Positions 1 to 12,067 of a DNA stretch of 64,000 nt are shown here, in pieces (positions within the stretch are counted from its first letter, which is position 1; each line of letters opens with the position of its first letter). Origin of the DNA: Rusavskia elegans (Eukaryota > Ascomycota > Lecanoromycetes > Teloschistales > Teloschistaceae); contig SAUG01000025.1 in the NCBI GenBank assembly GCA_011316305.1, forward strand, positions 62,001-126,000, given 5' to 3'. Below the pieces are notes generated by a model that was not told the origin of the DNA, did no database searches, and worked only from the letters and a program-made list of their open reading frames with translations. Made by a program: the position numbers and the translations under genes.

Positions 1-1722
1 TATAGCGAAAAGCTGGTTAGCCTACTATAATAATACTTACTCTATCTACCTATCAGATAAAAAAAGGATAGGATATTATCCTAAAAAACTAAGAAAAGTA
101 TAGGAAATAAAGCTAATAATCGATTTTAAACTATATAAAACCGAAAAACCCCTTATAGTAGCGTTTAAAGTTAAAATCGGAGGTTAATAGATAATAGCTC
201 TCGTAAATAGAAAGGAAAATAATAAAGTTATAAAAGGATTTTATAATAAAATTACAGGATATCTCTATAGATAAATAATAAAAGATAATAGAATCTTTAA
301 TATCGAAGTTAAAATAAAATATAGATTAATTAGAATAATAAATTTCACTATAATCGAAAGTTAGAGAAGTTATATTATCCTAGGAAATAAATAGAAAGAA
401 TCGATTTTAGAAAGATTAATAGAAAAAAGTACTATCGGTAAAAAAATAGAACTATAAATAATATATCTCCTAGCCTATAAAAACCTTTTATATAAAGAAA
501 TAGACGTCGTCTCTATAATAAATTACAACGATATTAAAGAATTAAATAAGAATTTTAAAAAAAGCGGAGAAGTTTAAAATATAAAGGTCTGGAAGAAATA
601 CTACTACCTCCTTTAGTAACTTACTAAAAAATATAATAAAAGTAGAAAAATAATTTAATAACTTTAAATAAACTAAATTAGAAAAATATACTAAGGTATA
701 ATTAAAGCTATAGATAAAATCGAATACTATAAATTAAACCAGGTCGACTAGAATAAAGGAATACCGGATCTAGCGCTTAATATATAATTTAGAAATAAGG
801 AATTCGATTAGTATCTATTCTTATTATTATAGGACGAAATAGTTACTAAAAAATAAGATTTAGCAAGACTATTAGAAGAACTAGAAACAACTTATAATAT
901 AGATATATAAATTAAGTACGAAATCGAAAGTAAAGAAGTTTTTAATTAGATTTTCTTTAGAATCCTATATTTTCTATAGGTTAAGAAAAGTTAAAATCTT
1001 TTAGAAATTAATCTAGATTATTAGAACTAAACCTAAGTATTAATTTAATAGAAGCCTTTTACGCGGCTGGTATAAAACTAACGGAAGAATAAAATATAAC
1101 CGGATTATTAAATTTATTAAACCGAGATAGTACGCGTTATTTCTAAATAATAAAATTACTTTTATATTTATCTAAAGCGCGATAATAAGTAATAAAATAC
1201 TTTTACTTACTAAATAGTCGGCGGAAATTCGATTTCTAGGCTAAACGTTTATTACGAATTTCTTTTTCGGAATTAAAAAAGGATTCGATATAATAACGAA
1301 CTTTAGAATATTTATTAAAAATACCCGCGATATTAAAACGAAGTTTATTTTTTTTTATTTTTAAAACGCTTCCCTATAAAGGTTAGTAGAAATAAAGAAA
1401 TAAAGAAATAATATATAGATAGTATTAGATATTAGAAATTTATACGATTTCTAAGCCTAAGTATATTTATTATAAATATTACTACTAACCTCGATTTTAT
1501 ATTCTTTTAAAGGATTATAGATATATAAAAAATAAAGAAAAGATATTATAACTCCTTTTAACCAAATATAATAAAAAGACTTTAGTCGATTTCCCTTTTA
1601 GAAATATATAATAGAGATATTAGTAAAAGAAGAAAAAAGAAGAAAAAAGAAGGATAAAACCCTTTTTTATACCCTGCAGACGGTTTTTAGGCTAGATAAA
1701 AAGCGATATAGGGGAGGCTATA
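1..1722. mobile_element. RIP-degraded repeat DNA, family not recognised
   Basis: Very AT-rich sequence with TA steps everywhere, few CA/TG steps, and stops every few codons in all frames. It contains no open frame worth calling and no protein motif I can recognise. It sits directly upstream of an LTR-like repeat. The sequence just before that repeat resembles the sequence before the second LTR-like copy at 3,954, so this stretch may be the eroded body of another LTR retrotransposon. That is inference. Confidence 0.5.
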
Positions 1723-2131
1723 TTACGTTTACGATTCTATAGAATTCTATAGAAAGATTAATTAGATAAACGAGCCTAATTATCTATAGCCGCCTATAGC
1801 TAATATAGCCGCTCCTCTAAATAGGATTCTTGGCAGGCGGCTATTTATCGGCTTTTACAGCTACTTTTATTATATATATCGTTTATTACTTCTATAGATA
1901 GTTTCTTTTATTAGTCGTTAATATAATTATTAAATACGTCTCTACTATTCTCTTTATAATTACCTTATAACGAAGATACCTCGTAATATTATAACCGTAC
2001 CTCTACGGCTATATAGAATTAGTTATAATAATCTACGCTAGGACTTCCTTACTATTTAGTAGCTCGGACTATATCTACGGCTGTAGCTAGGCTCGAACGC
2101 AACGCCCTCTGATATACAGGGACGTTACATC
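1723..2131 (+). repeat. LTR-like direct repeat, copy 1
   Basis: About 409 bp that aligns along its length with 3,954-4,360. Shared blocks include a 'gctgtagctag' tract, a 'tcgaacg' block and the end 'acgtta(c/t)atc'. The equal length of about 408 bp and the TG...CA-like ends of the second copy fit retrotransposon LTRs. Both copies are preceded by similar purine-rich sequence, so both may be 3' LTRs of separate truncated elements instead of a 5'/3' pair. RIP has altered this copy's first bases. Confidence 0.55.
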
Positions 2132-2139
2132 GTCGTATC

Positions 2140-2745
2140 GGCTATATTTATTATATAACCTATATCTAAATATTCTACTAAACTATTAAAATACTCTTTA
2201 GTTTATTTAACTTTAAGAGGGTTACTAGATAGTACGCTAGTTACTACGGCTAGAAGCTTTACCCAATCGATTAGATTAAAAAGGAATATAAAAATCGGAT
2301 AGCGCGTTTTAAAGGCGGTAAGAAAGAGATTTAGGTTAAAGTCGAAATAAATTGTTCTAGCTATAATAAGATAGTCGACGTCCGCGCGGGTAGATATAAT
2401 TATTACGAAAATACTACCGTCTAGTTTAGCTTATAGCTATAGCTATTACGGGAATATATACGTACGTAAAAACTTTTAAACTTATATTACTAGTAAAAGA
2501 AAAAGAAACGATAACTACGAAGTATATTTATCTATAAAAATTTCTACGTTAAATTATTGGTAGAAGGATACGTTATATTACTAAGCAAATTTAAATTAAA
2601 ATTTTATAGAAAGAACCGTTATTTACGTTAATTAAACTAGAGTATAAATTCTACTACCGTATATTTAATACTGATATACTAACGTTTGATTTGCTTACCG
2701 AACTACTGGTTTATCGGGTATCAAAACCAAAACAAATAACTAAAT
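2140..2745 (-). mobile_element. End segment of a TIR element ('unit A'), copy 1
   Basis: This stretch matches 8,766-9,360 and 59,430-60,056 in the same orientation, and 63,635-64,000 inverted. Shared landmarks are 'agatagtacgctagttact', 'tagctatagctattacg', and an end block reading 'ctggttta' followed by 'aaaccaaaacaaa'. In the 57-60 kb copy the same end block is present inverted at the other end, so this is one end of a TIR-bounded element. Its minus strand carries a degraded protein relic (see the 59.4-59.9 kb entry). It lies between the LTR-like repeat and the integrase relic and probably inserted into that retroelement. Confidence 0.6.
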
Positions 2746-2749
2746 AATC

Positions 2750-3953
2750 TTAGAATATTAGAATACTAAAAGATTATAAAAATTCTAAAAAGAATTTTTT
2801 AAAAAAAATATTAGAATCCTAAAAAAATATATCGAAGAATATATAAAACATTGTCCGGAATACGCGTTAGTAAAAACAAGCAGATAGAAATCTATAGAAA
2901 AGTTATAACTAGTTTAGACCCTAGAATATCTATATTAATAAATCGCTATAGATTTTATAACTGGTTTTTCGGAATTAGTTAACCGGATAACTTAAAATTT
3001 TTATAATATAATTATAATAATAGTAGATATATTCACGATATATAAAAGATTTATACAATAGAAAGCTATAATAATAGCTGAATAGTTAGTATTTCTACTG
3101 TTTAGAACGATTTTCTGAGAAAATAAAATTTCGGAAAAAATTATATTAAATAGAAATAAATTATTTATTTCGAATTTTATAAAGAAATTAATAGAAGTAG
3201 TCGAAATAGAATAAATAATATTAATATTATTTTACTCGTCGCCAAATAGTCAGATAGAAAAAATAAATTAAATATTAAAAATTTATCTAAAAATCTACTA
3301 TTTAGTAAAAAATATAATTAGATTAAACTTTTACCGATAGTATAGATAGCGATTAATTTATTCTATAATAACGATATCCGAACGACTCTAAATAAATTAC
3401 TATACGGAAAGATTATAAAATAAAATATATTATTCGGATCTAAAAATCTAGTAATATAAATCTTTATAAATAAAATAGAAAATAATTAGAATAAAGTAAA
3501 AATAAGAATTATTATGGTAAAAGAAAAAGTAAAAAAAAAGTAAATAGATTAAAAAAAGATATACTATTAATAAAGGAAATAAAATACTATTATTTATAAA
3601 AACTTTTACAAATAGAAAATTAAATAAACTATATATAAAAGCTTTCGAAATTAAAAAAGTTAAAGGAATTATAGTATTTCTAAAATTTTAGTAATAGAAT
3701 TTTTCTAAAATTTTATATAGATCTTTTTAAAAAGATATTTATACGCGTACTACTAGTAAAGGATTAGTAATATTAGAAAAGAAAAGAATATAAAGTTAAG
3801 AAAATAATTAATAAACGAAAAAAGACTAACGAGTTTTTAATCAAATAGAAAGGATTTCTAGACGAAAAAAATATATAGAAATCAAAAAAATATTTTAAAA
3901 GCGTTTAAAAAAATTGAAAAAGATTTAGAAAAACGCTATAGAAAAGGTTATAT
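2750..3953 (+). pseudogene. Ty3/gypsy chromovirus integrase and chromodomain relic
   Basis: This is the dead 3' half of an LTR retrotransposon pol gene. In one frame, read through many TAA/TAG codons, the integrase parts appear in order: a zinc-finger remnant near 2,855-2,890 (KHCPEYALVK), a core with the 'DFITGF' block near 2,950, a 'VDIFT' block near 3,025, an 'SPNSQIEKINQ' block near 3,240 that corresponds to the usual PQTDGQTERVNQ region, and the C-terminal fold near 3,595-3,690. A chromodomain-like stretch follows at about 3,795-3,915 and marks it as a chromovirus. Several stops sit where the family has tryptophan or glutamine, as C-to-T/G-to-A mutation would produce. No reverse transcriptase was found upstream. 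The element is truncated or interrupted by the TIR element at 2,140-2,745. The frame lies immediately before an LTR-like repeat, as expected for pol. It cannot be functional. Confidence 0.75.
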
Positions 3954-4360
3954 TGTATCAATAATTCTATAGATCGTATTTATTTTTATTAGTTAAATAA
4001 ACGGACTAATAGTTCAATTTAATAAAAGCTACTAGAATTAAAAGGCTGTTTTCTTTTAGTAAATAGATTCTATCGAATATATCGGCCCTTTTTTTAATAT
4101 ATATCGCTTTTTATAATCTAATAAATAGTTTTTTTTATAAATCGTTAATATAATTACTAAATACCGTTTCTATTTATCTTTTATAATTGCTTTTAAAACG
4201 AAAACGCTTTATAATATTATAATCTTACTTTTATAGCTATATAAAACTAGTTACGATATCTTTTACCAGGATTCTTTTACTATATAGTAGTTCGAACTAC
4301 GTCTAAAGCTGTAGCTAGACTCGAACGTAACGTTTTTTAATATACAAAAACGTTATATCA
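3954..4360 (+). repeat. LTR-like direct repeat, copy 2 (3' LTR)
   Basis: 407 bp starting TGTATCAATAATTC and ending ACGTTATATCA, so it has the TG...CA ends of an LTR. It follows the chromodomain frame directly, as a 3' LTR should, and aligns with 1,723-2,131. RIP has diverged the two copies. Confidence 0.6.
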
Positions 4361-4548
4361 AGCTTTCGGCTAGTTTAAACTAGCTAGATAAAATCGACAA
4401 GCTTTTCGTTCGGAGATCGCTAATTTTCTTTGTTAAAAATATATAGTTATATAAATCTAATCTAGCCGTCGGATCGGATTTCGAAGTCGAATTAAAAAAT
4501 AGTCCGATCTAATTTAAATTAGATCGGATCATTATATAGTTCGATTCA

Positions 4549-6071
4549 AACTGGCCGGTTCGGATCGGATTTTCGTTTAACTATTAAATATCCGATCCGA
4601 TTTTAGTAATCCGATCCGGATTCGATCCGTTAAACGGTTAGATCGGGTTATAGATTTTAATCCGACCTTTAGATCGGATTATAGATTTTAATTTAAAAAT
4701 CCGATTTAAAAATTCGATCTAATCCGATTTATAATTATATTCGTTAGTTAAATTCGAAAAAAATTATAGATAATAAAAAATAATAAATAGTATTATCTTT
4801 TTATAAATAATTATATAGGTATATATTTTCTTTCTAAAATTTTTAATTTCTTAGAATTTATTATTAACTAGCTATTTTTATATTTTCGGCGATTTTTCTA
4901 GATTTTATATTAACTTTTTAATAATCTAGAAATCTTTTAACTAAAAAGTAATATATTTAGTTTTAATCATAGCTAGTTATTAATCTATAAAAAAAAAAAA
5001 TATAGTCGGATATATAAAGTAATATAGTAAAATAATATATTTATTTATTAGAAAAGTTATTATATATTCTTTTATAATATTTTATAAAACTATTAATACT
5101 ATATTTTATATTCTTTTGATTTATCTATTTATAATTATAGTAGTAATTTCGATAAAGATTATATAATCTAATCTAGTAGAAAATATTTTAGAAATAAAAG
5201 GTTCGAAGCCTTTTTAATATCTATAGATTTTTTAAAAAATAACGGTTTTAGATTTCTATTTCTATTTTTTTTTATTAGATTATTAGTTATATTATTTAGA
5301 TTATATTACTTTAGAATATTACTAATACTATAATACTATAAAATTTCCTTTTATTTTTTTTTTCATTTTTTTCGATTCTATTTTTTCGAATTTTCGTTAT
5401 ACTTTTATAGAATAGAATTAATTTTTTTATCTAATATAATTTTCACGTTATTAAAAAATTAATAATATTATTTTAATATATTATTTCTATTCAGATTCGT
5501 ATATACTATATATTATACTATAATTAACAAAAGAAATAGAAAATTAATAATAGTATAAAATATAATATAATATAGTATATAATATATTAATATTTTATTA
5601 TAATTTTTAATTATAAAAGAATAGAAAAATAGAAATAAAATATATCGATATTTTATATTACGATTCTATAATAGTAATATAGAAATATAATAGATATTTA
5701 TATTCTAAATAATAATATAAATATTATTGATTATTTAATCGATAATAATAAATAATATAGATTAGTATTAGAATATATTATTTTTAGAAATATCTAAAGT
5801 CTTTAATATATTATTAGATAAAAATAGAAATTTATAGATAGTAAAATATATAAAAAAATATTATATTTTAATATTAAAATTATATTTTTATATATAATTT
5901 TAGTATTTTAGTAAATTAAATCCGGGTATTCGATTCTAATCTAGATTCGAATCGAGTCGAACTATAGAAAAACCTGATCTAATTCGAGTCAGATTAAATT
6001 TAACTATAATCCGATTCGAATCGGATCGGATTAGCTAATTTGGATTCGAAATCCGATCCGACGATCAGTTT
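4549..6071. mobile_element. About 1.5-kb non-coding element with AACTGGCC/GATCAGTTT ends, copy 1
   Basis: It starts AACTGGCCGGTTCGGATC and ends GGATCGGATTAGCTAA...CGACGATCAGTTT, which are imperfect inverted repeats rich in CCGATCC/GGATCGG. The AT-rich interior aligns with the interior of 7,008-8,765, for example a shared block around 4,905 and 7,765 with the sequence 'tctagattttatatt'. No coding capacity is visible. CCGATC-rich tracts continue on both sides (4,450-4,545 and 6,072-6,130), so it probably sits inside another, older member of the family. Confidence 0.6.
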
Positions 6072-6269
6072 AATTCGATCCGATTTAGATCCGGATTAAA
6101 TCCGAGTTTCCGGATTCGACTCGCTAAAACTACTAAAATCTCTTTTTCTATATTATAATATTAAAAATCCCTTTTTTTACTATACGGTTATATTAATACT
6201 TTAAATACTATTTAGATATACGTCGATTTTTTATTATTAAATAGTAAAGAATAATTAAATTAATATTTG

Positions 6270-6395
6270 GACTGGAATACTAGCTTTTATATCGTATATC
6301 CAACGCTAGCGTATCAATATTAAAGTAAATTGTTTACGGAACCGACGGTTGACCGAATATTAAAAAAACAAAAAATAAATCAAATAATAATTAAA
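6270..6395 (-). repeat. Diverged end of a TIR element
   Basis: The sequence from 'actggaatactagcttt' to 'gaccgaatattaaa' is a diverged version of the right-hand end seen at 2,640-2,745, and is closer to the end at 10,590-10,690 ('aacgctagcgt' and 'tgaccgaatatta' versus 'tgatcggatatta'). It marks the edge of another TIR element. The adjoining DNA to about 6,690 shows nothing else I can identify. Confidence 0.45.
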
Positions 6396-7007
6396 TTAAT
6401 ATTTATATATCTATATTATCTTTCTATATTATTTTTTATTTAAATATAATAAATATTCATTTTAAATCATTAAAATTAATATAAAATATCTAATTTTTTA
6501 ATTAATTTTCGCCTATCTCTTTTTTAGATCGATACGTTTAATAAAGTCCTCTCCGACAGGTTTTTTTAAAATAAAATCTATGCTAGCCAATCTATAAACC
6601 AGGCGATAAACCGATCTATAAATATTATACTATTAAAAATCAATCGATTATATAGAAAATAAAACTTTTCTAAAAGATTTCTATTTGAAATTATATTGAA
6701 ATTTTATATATATATATATTATCAACGTTATATACGGTAACGATTATTATATTTACGTATAAAGAAAATTTCACAGCCAAAGGTATATTCGTCAGGTAAA
6801 AAAAATTTGCAACGTAGTTAATTACTTCTATTTAATTATTTTCTTTTTTATTCGCGATTACGAACTCTCTACTATATAAATATAACTTTATTACTCGTAG
6901 TCTTCGATTTACCAGTCTTTCTTCGACGTTATATATAACTATTAGCTTCTAATATTTCCGCTATATCTATCTACTATACTGCGAAATAATTATCTATATC
7001 TGTCGCT

Positions 7008-8765
7008 AGACTGGCCGGTTCGGGTCGGGTTTCTATCGAACCGTCGGATATTTGATCTAATTTTAATAACCCGATCCGGATTCGACCCGCTAAATAATTA
7101 GATTAGATTATAAATTCTAATTCGATTTTCGGATCGGATTATAGATTTTAATCCGAAAATCCGATTTAAAAATCTAATCTAACCTAAATTATAATTATAT
7201 TCGATTATTAAAAACGAAAGAATTAATAGATAAAATAAAATAATAATATATTCTATTTAATACTAGTTTATATATAGATTGGCCGGTTCGGATCGGATTT
7301 TCGTCGAATTGTCGGATATCCGATCCGATTTTAGTAATCCGATCCGAACCCGACTCGATTATATTAAATATTTAATTTATTATTATTTTAATATTTTTAT
7401 AAAGATAATATATCCAAGTAATATATTTAGTTTTACTATAGATTTTCCAGCTAGCGTAGTTAATTAATTAGAATTTCTTTAGTAAAGTTATATAAAAGTT
7501 ATATTAGTTTTATACTTTTATATTAGTATTTAACGTTTTTTCGGATCGGATCGAATCGGATTAGCTAATCCGGATTCGAAATCCGACCCGACGACCAATC
7601 TATTTATATAATAATTATCTATAAAAATTAGTTTATATACTGATATTAAATAAATAGAATAATCTTTTTCTAAATAATTCTATAGATATATATCTTTTTT
7701 TAAAAACTTTTAATTTTTTAAAATTTATTTTTAAATAGCTATTATTATATTTCCGGCTATATTTCTAGATTTTATATTGATTTTTCAATAAATTAGATAT
7801 TTTTCTACTAAATAATAATATATTTAGTATAGACTGTAGCTAGTTAGTAATCTATATAAAGTATATATAGTCGGCTATATATAGTAATATAGTTAAATAA
7901 TATATTAATTTATTAAAAAAATAATTTTATATTTTTCTATTATATTTTATAAAACTACTAATATTATATTTTATATTTTATTAATTTTTCGATTTATATT
8001 TATAGTAGTAGTATCGATAAAGATTTCGCGATATAGTTTAGCGAAGAGTTTTTTTTAAAAAATTTCGAAACCTTTTTAATATTTATAGATTTTTTAAAAA
8101 ATAATAGTTTTAGATTTCTATTTATATTTTTTTTCATAGATTATTAACTAGACTATTTAAAATATTTTATCTTAAAATATTACTAGTACTATAGTTCTAT
8201 AAAATTATTTTTTTTATTTTTTTATCTTTTCCGATTTTATTTTTTTAAATCTTTACTATATTTCTATAGAATAGAATTAATTCTTTATCTAAAATAGTTT
8301 TAATACTATTATATAATTAATAATATTACTTAAATATATTATTTCTATTTAGATTCGTATATACTATATATTATACTATAACTAATAAAAAAACGAAAAA
8401 CTATTAATAGTATAAAATATAATACGGTATAATATATAGTATATTAGTATTTTATTATAGAAATTAGTTATTAAAAAATAGAAAATTAAAAGTAAAATAT
8501 ATCGATATTTTATATTATAATTCTATAATAGTAATATAGAAAGATAATATAGAAATATATATACTAAATAATAAAAAAATAAAATTAACAATATAATAGA
8601 TAATAATAAATAATCTACCTTAATATTAGAATTTATTAATAATAGAAATTTCTAAAGTTTTTAGTATATTATTAGAAGAAAATAGAGATTTACAGATAAT
8701 ATAATATATAAAAAAAGTGTATTTAAATATTAGAATTATACCTTTATATATAATTTTAGTATTTT
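7008..8765. mobile_element. About 1.7-kb non-coding element, copy 2, right end lost
   Basis: It starts AGACTGGCCGGTTCGGGTC. Its interior aligns with 4,740-5,930 of copy 1. It ends without the expected inverted terminus, where the host TIR element resumes. A complete 326-bp member of the same end family (7,276-7,601) is inserted within it. Confidence 0.6.
7276..7601. mobile_element. Short TIR element (AGATTGGCC...GACCAATCT), nested
   Basis: 326 bp from AGATTGGCCGGTTCGG to CCGACGACCAATCT. Its ends are imperfect inverted repeats of the AGACTGGCC/GGCCAGTCT type, and its interior matches 14,088-14,442 and 50,832-51,189 (shared 'aataaagataatatat' and 'tagttaattaattaga'). The 62-codon open frame at 7,279-7,467 is only a reading of this terminus and is not a gene. 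Confidence 0.7.
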
Positions 8766-9360
8766 TAATTTAATCTATCTAGTTATAAAAGAGTTACTAG
8801 ATAGTACGCTAGTTACTACAGCTAAAAACTTTATCTAATCGATTAAACTAAAAATGAATAGAAAGGTCGGATAGTACGTTTTAAAAACGGTAAAAAGAAA
8901 ATTTTTATCGAAGTCGAAATAGATTATTCTAGCTATAATAAAGTAGTCGATAACCGCGCGAATAAATATAGTTATTATAGATATAGATACCATCGTCTAG
9001 TTTAGTTTATAGCTATAGCTATTACGAAAGTATATACGTACGTAGAAGTTTATAGTAAATCGTAGTATTTATAAAAGATATTACAGAGCTTATATTACTA
9101 GTAAAAAAATAAAAAAAAAGCGATAACTACGAAGTATATTTATCTATATGAATTTCTACGTTAGTTAAATTATAGATAGAAAGATACGTTATATTACTAA
9201 GTAAATTTAAATTAAAATTCTATAGAATCGTTATTTACGTTAAATAAACTGGAATATAGATTCTACTATCGTATATTTAATATTGGTATACTAACGTTTA
9301 ATTTATTTACCGAACCACTGGTTTATCGGATACTAAAATCAAAATAAATTAACTAAATAG

Positions 9361-9740
9361 AAAATAAAAATAGATTAATATTTTTTACTAGTAAAATTCG
9401 GACCGATTATCTAATACTAGTTTTTTATGACGGTAATAGATATATTTAATAGAAACTAAATTAATATAAAGTGTTTAAATATTAGTAATCTAGTATTTCT
9501 ATAGCTATCGGTATTAAAAATAAATTTTATAAAAAACTAATTATTTTTTTTTAGTCGAAAAAAGCTGTAGAATATATATAGTCGAAATAGTTATAAAATT
9601 TCAACTAGATAGCTTTAATAATAGATGTCTATCTATTTATATATAAAAACTTTTCTAAAATTTTCGACTATTTTATAGCTTCTAGTTTTTCTATTATATC
9701 TATTATAAAAAAATATCTTTTCTTTATAAAATTTCTATCC
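9361..9740. other. AT-rich RIP-type DNA without identifiable feature
   Basis: No open frame, repeat copy or motif that I can support. Confidence 0.4.
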
Positions 9741-10690
9741 GAGATTATAATCAAATTATTATATATATACGTTTAATTACCGTAGTTTATATACGGCAAT
9801 AACAGTTATTACTTGTATAATAAAATGTTTTCGCAGTTAGAAGAAGCAGTCAACTAAAATTTACAGCGTAGTTAATCGTTTTTATTCAATTATATTCTCT
9901 ATTTAATTACTATTTCTCTTCTATAATTTATTTATACTACTTCGAAATACGTACGATTTCAAATAACTAATATCGCTTCCAGGACTATCTAGCAGGCGGT
10001 AATACTATCTTTTATTTTTATTATTTCGTCTTCGTCTACGGTCGCGCCCGAATCCAGATAGTCTATTAACCTATCTAAATATTCGACGACTGCTAGTTTA
10101 AATTCTAGTAGAGTAAAAACTTTTACTAGAAATTTAATATAATCGCTAAAACCGTACGGCTCCGGCGGATTCGGAATACGAAGTTTTAATATTATAGTTA
10201 AGACTAACGGATCTCGAAATTTAAAGTCCGTTATAGTAGATTGACTAGCGAGAACTCGGTCGACGTTATCGAATAGTTAAAATTTAGCGGATTCGAATTC
10301 TATTTTTTTTAATTAAAAAGATATAATCGTAGTTATAGATTTAGTATTATTAGTAGAAGTTCTGTATATATTAGCTTACAACCTAGGCTATTACGGAAAA
10401 TATTTACGTTAGATACGATAGTAAATATTAGTAAAAGAAAAAGAAAAAAAAGCGATTATAAAATATATATATTACGAAAATTCTATTATATTATATTTTA
10501 AATAAATTATAGAAATTTATACTACGAACGTATTACGAAATAGATTCGAGTTGATTTTATATAGTTTTTTAATTTAAGTTAATTAGACTAGAATATCAGT
10601 TTTTATACCGTATATTTAACGCTAGCGTTCTAATACTAAAATGAATTGTTTACTGAATCGACGATTGATCGGATATTAAAAAAATAAATA
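9741..10690 (-). pseudogene. Diverged TIR-element copy with an unrecognised protein relic
   Basis: The terminal block at 10,590-10,690 and the block around 9,760-9,870 are diverged counterparts of the TIR-element segments at 59,180-60,056. It is less AT-rich than its neighbours. On the minus strand, from about 10,170 to 9,940, a frame with hardly any stops contains stretches such as EPYGFSDYIKFLVK, LLEFKLAVVEYLDRLIDYL and ATVDEDEIIKIKDS. It looks helical and protein-like. The arrangement parallels the relic in the other copies (…LAEYLGTGYIINIAEAID…), so it is probably a paralogue of the element-encoded protein. I do not recognise the family. Confidence 0.45.
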
Positions 10691-11000
10691 AAATAATAAA
10701 AAATAATAAATTTTTTTTAATACTATCGTTTATAAAAGAATCTAACGATATAATTCGTAGTTTTTTTCAAAAAGTAATAATAATTCGTATAAATAGCTAA
10801 CAGTAATTTTATTTTAATTTTAGAAAAAAGGCTATATTAAATTCGAATTTACTTTCGACTAAACCGTATAGAACTAATATTTATATAAAACTCTTTTGAA
10901 TTTAAATCTACTAGTTCGAACTATCGAAAATAAAAGATTTAGACTACTACTATAAATATTTTATCTAGATATAAAATTCGTCGGCCGTATATAATTTACG

Positions 11001-12067
11001 TATATCAAAATTTTCGAAAAGTGACTTCGGGAAGCCCTGGGCTAGCTCTAGACGCCTAGGGCGCCCGGGGCTGTTGACGTAGCCCGGGGGAGCCCCGGGC
11101 TTCTAATAGAGGGCTCGGAGAGCCTAAAGCGCCCCGGGTTCCTCTAATAATTCTCTGAACCTCTAGGGCTGCGTATATAGTATATATATATAATATAGTA
11201 AAGTATATAGCAAATATTAGCTCGGCTTCTATATAGGCTAAATAATATACGCGCTAGTAATAGCGCTAGACCTTGCACGTATAAAAATCTTCGATTTCGT
11301 AGATTTTTTTAAATCCCGATCAAGTTAGCGTTAATCGTTCGTTCTATATAACGTTAGCGAGTAAACGCTGCCAGCGTAGCTCTATAAAAACTTCTTTTAT
11401 AGGCGGCGGTTAATACTATTAGCCGTTTAGAAGTTCTAGGGAGCCCGAGGCGCCCTAAATATCACCAAAAATGTCGACCCCGCTTAGAGTTAATTGAGCA
11501 GGTCTGAGCTGATAAGCGGATCTGATCCTATATCCTGCCTAGCGCGTTATGAAAGCGCTTATAAACAAGTCTTCTACTTATAAGTAAGATTTTAGCTTAT
11601 AAGCGCTTTAAGCGAATTTTACAATTTTTAAAAAAAATCTTTTAAAAACTCTAAGTTTTTCTATCTAATAGAGCTACTAGCATTCTATAAAATATCTATA
11701 CTAGTAAATTTTTAGCGTAGATTTTAAAAGTCTTATTTATAGAACGCTAGCGTTACTAGTTTCTAAACTAGAGGCTTTCTATTATTAAACGAAAACAAAC
11801 GAGTACTAAATTTTAAAAAGTTTAATTTTAAAATTCTAAATATAGATAAAATTGACGTTTTTAGAATATATCTTAATTTCTCTATTTACTAAACAAGATA
11901 ATCTTGCTTAAACCGGTTCAAATCGGCTTAATCGACTCTAAGCGCTTTTTTCATTTTAAAATACTATGAGCGGGTTGCATATTTGCTGATAAACGCTTCT
12001 AATAATTCTTCGGGTTCCTACCAAAATTATAGAGCTTCCAGAGCCACTTTTCGAAAACCTTGATATA
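11001..12067. mobile_element. GC-rich element with 23-bp terminal inverted repeats
   Basis: It begins TATATCAAAATTTTCGAAAA and ends CTTTTCGAAAACCTTGATATA. Over 23 bp the right end is the reverse complement of the left with two mismatches, and matching continues inward ('gtgactt' versus 'gtggctc'). The interior near 11,030-11,150 is GC-rich with repeated CCCGGG/GCCCTAG motifs, in contrast to the surrounding AT-rich DNA. Another element (11,466-11,985) is nested inside, so the original was about 550 bp. There is no coding frame. The preserved GC suggests little RIP, so it is either a recent insertion or low copy number. Confidence 0.65.
11466..11985 (+). mobile_element. MITE-like element, copy 1 (CAAAAATG ends)
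   Basis: 520 bp. The left end is CCAAAAATGTCGACCCCGCT. The right end, reverse-complemented, is CAAATATGCAACCCGCTCAT, so the termini are imperfect inverted repeats of about 20 bp. The interior is rich in GCTTATAAGCG palindromes. 17,071-17,618 is the same element in the opposite orientation. It is nested in the GC-rich TIR element at 11,001-12,067. No coding frame. Confidence 0.7.

Larger units (their letters stand above)
6690..9360 (-). mobile_element. TIR-element copy ('unit A') split by an insertion
   Basis: 6,690-7,007 matches 59,180-59,430 up to 'tctatcgc'. The match then resumes at about 8,766-9,360, equivalent to 59,500-60,056. The break is exactly the 1.7-kb AGACTGG element at 7,008-8,765, so that element inserted into this copy. 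About 75 bp of the host element is missing at the right junction, and the inserted element lacks its right terminus, so a deletion removed both. The minus strand carries the same degraded protein relic as the other copies. Confidence 0.65.

Noticed and set aside
7279..7467. 62-codon open frame on the plus strand
   Set aside because: It is the terminus and interior of a short TIR element; related copies have the same layout but no conserved protein.
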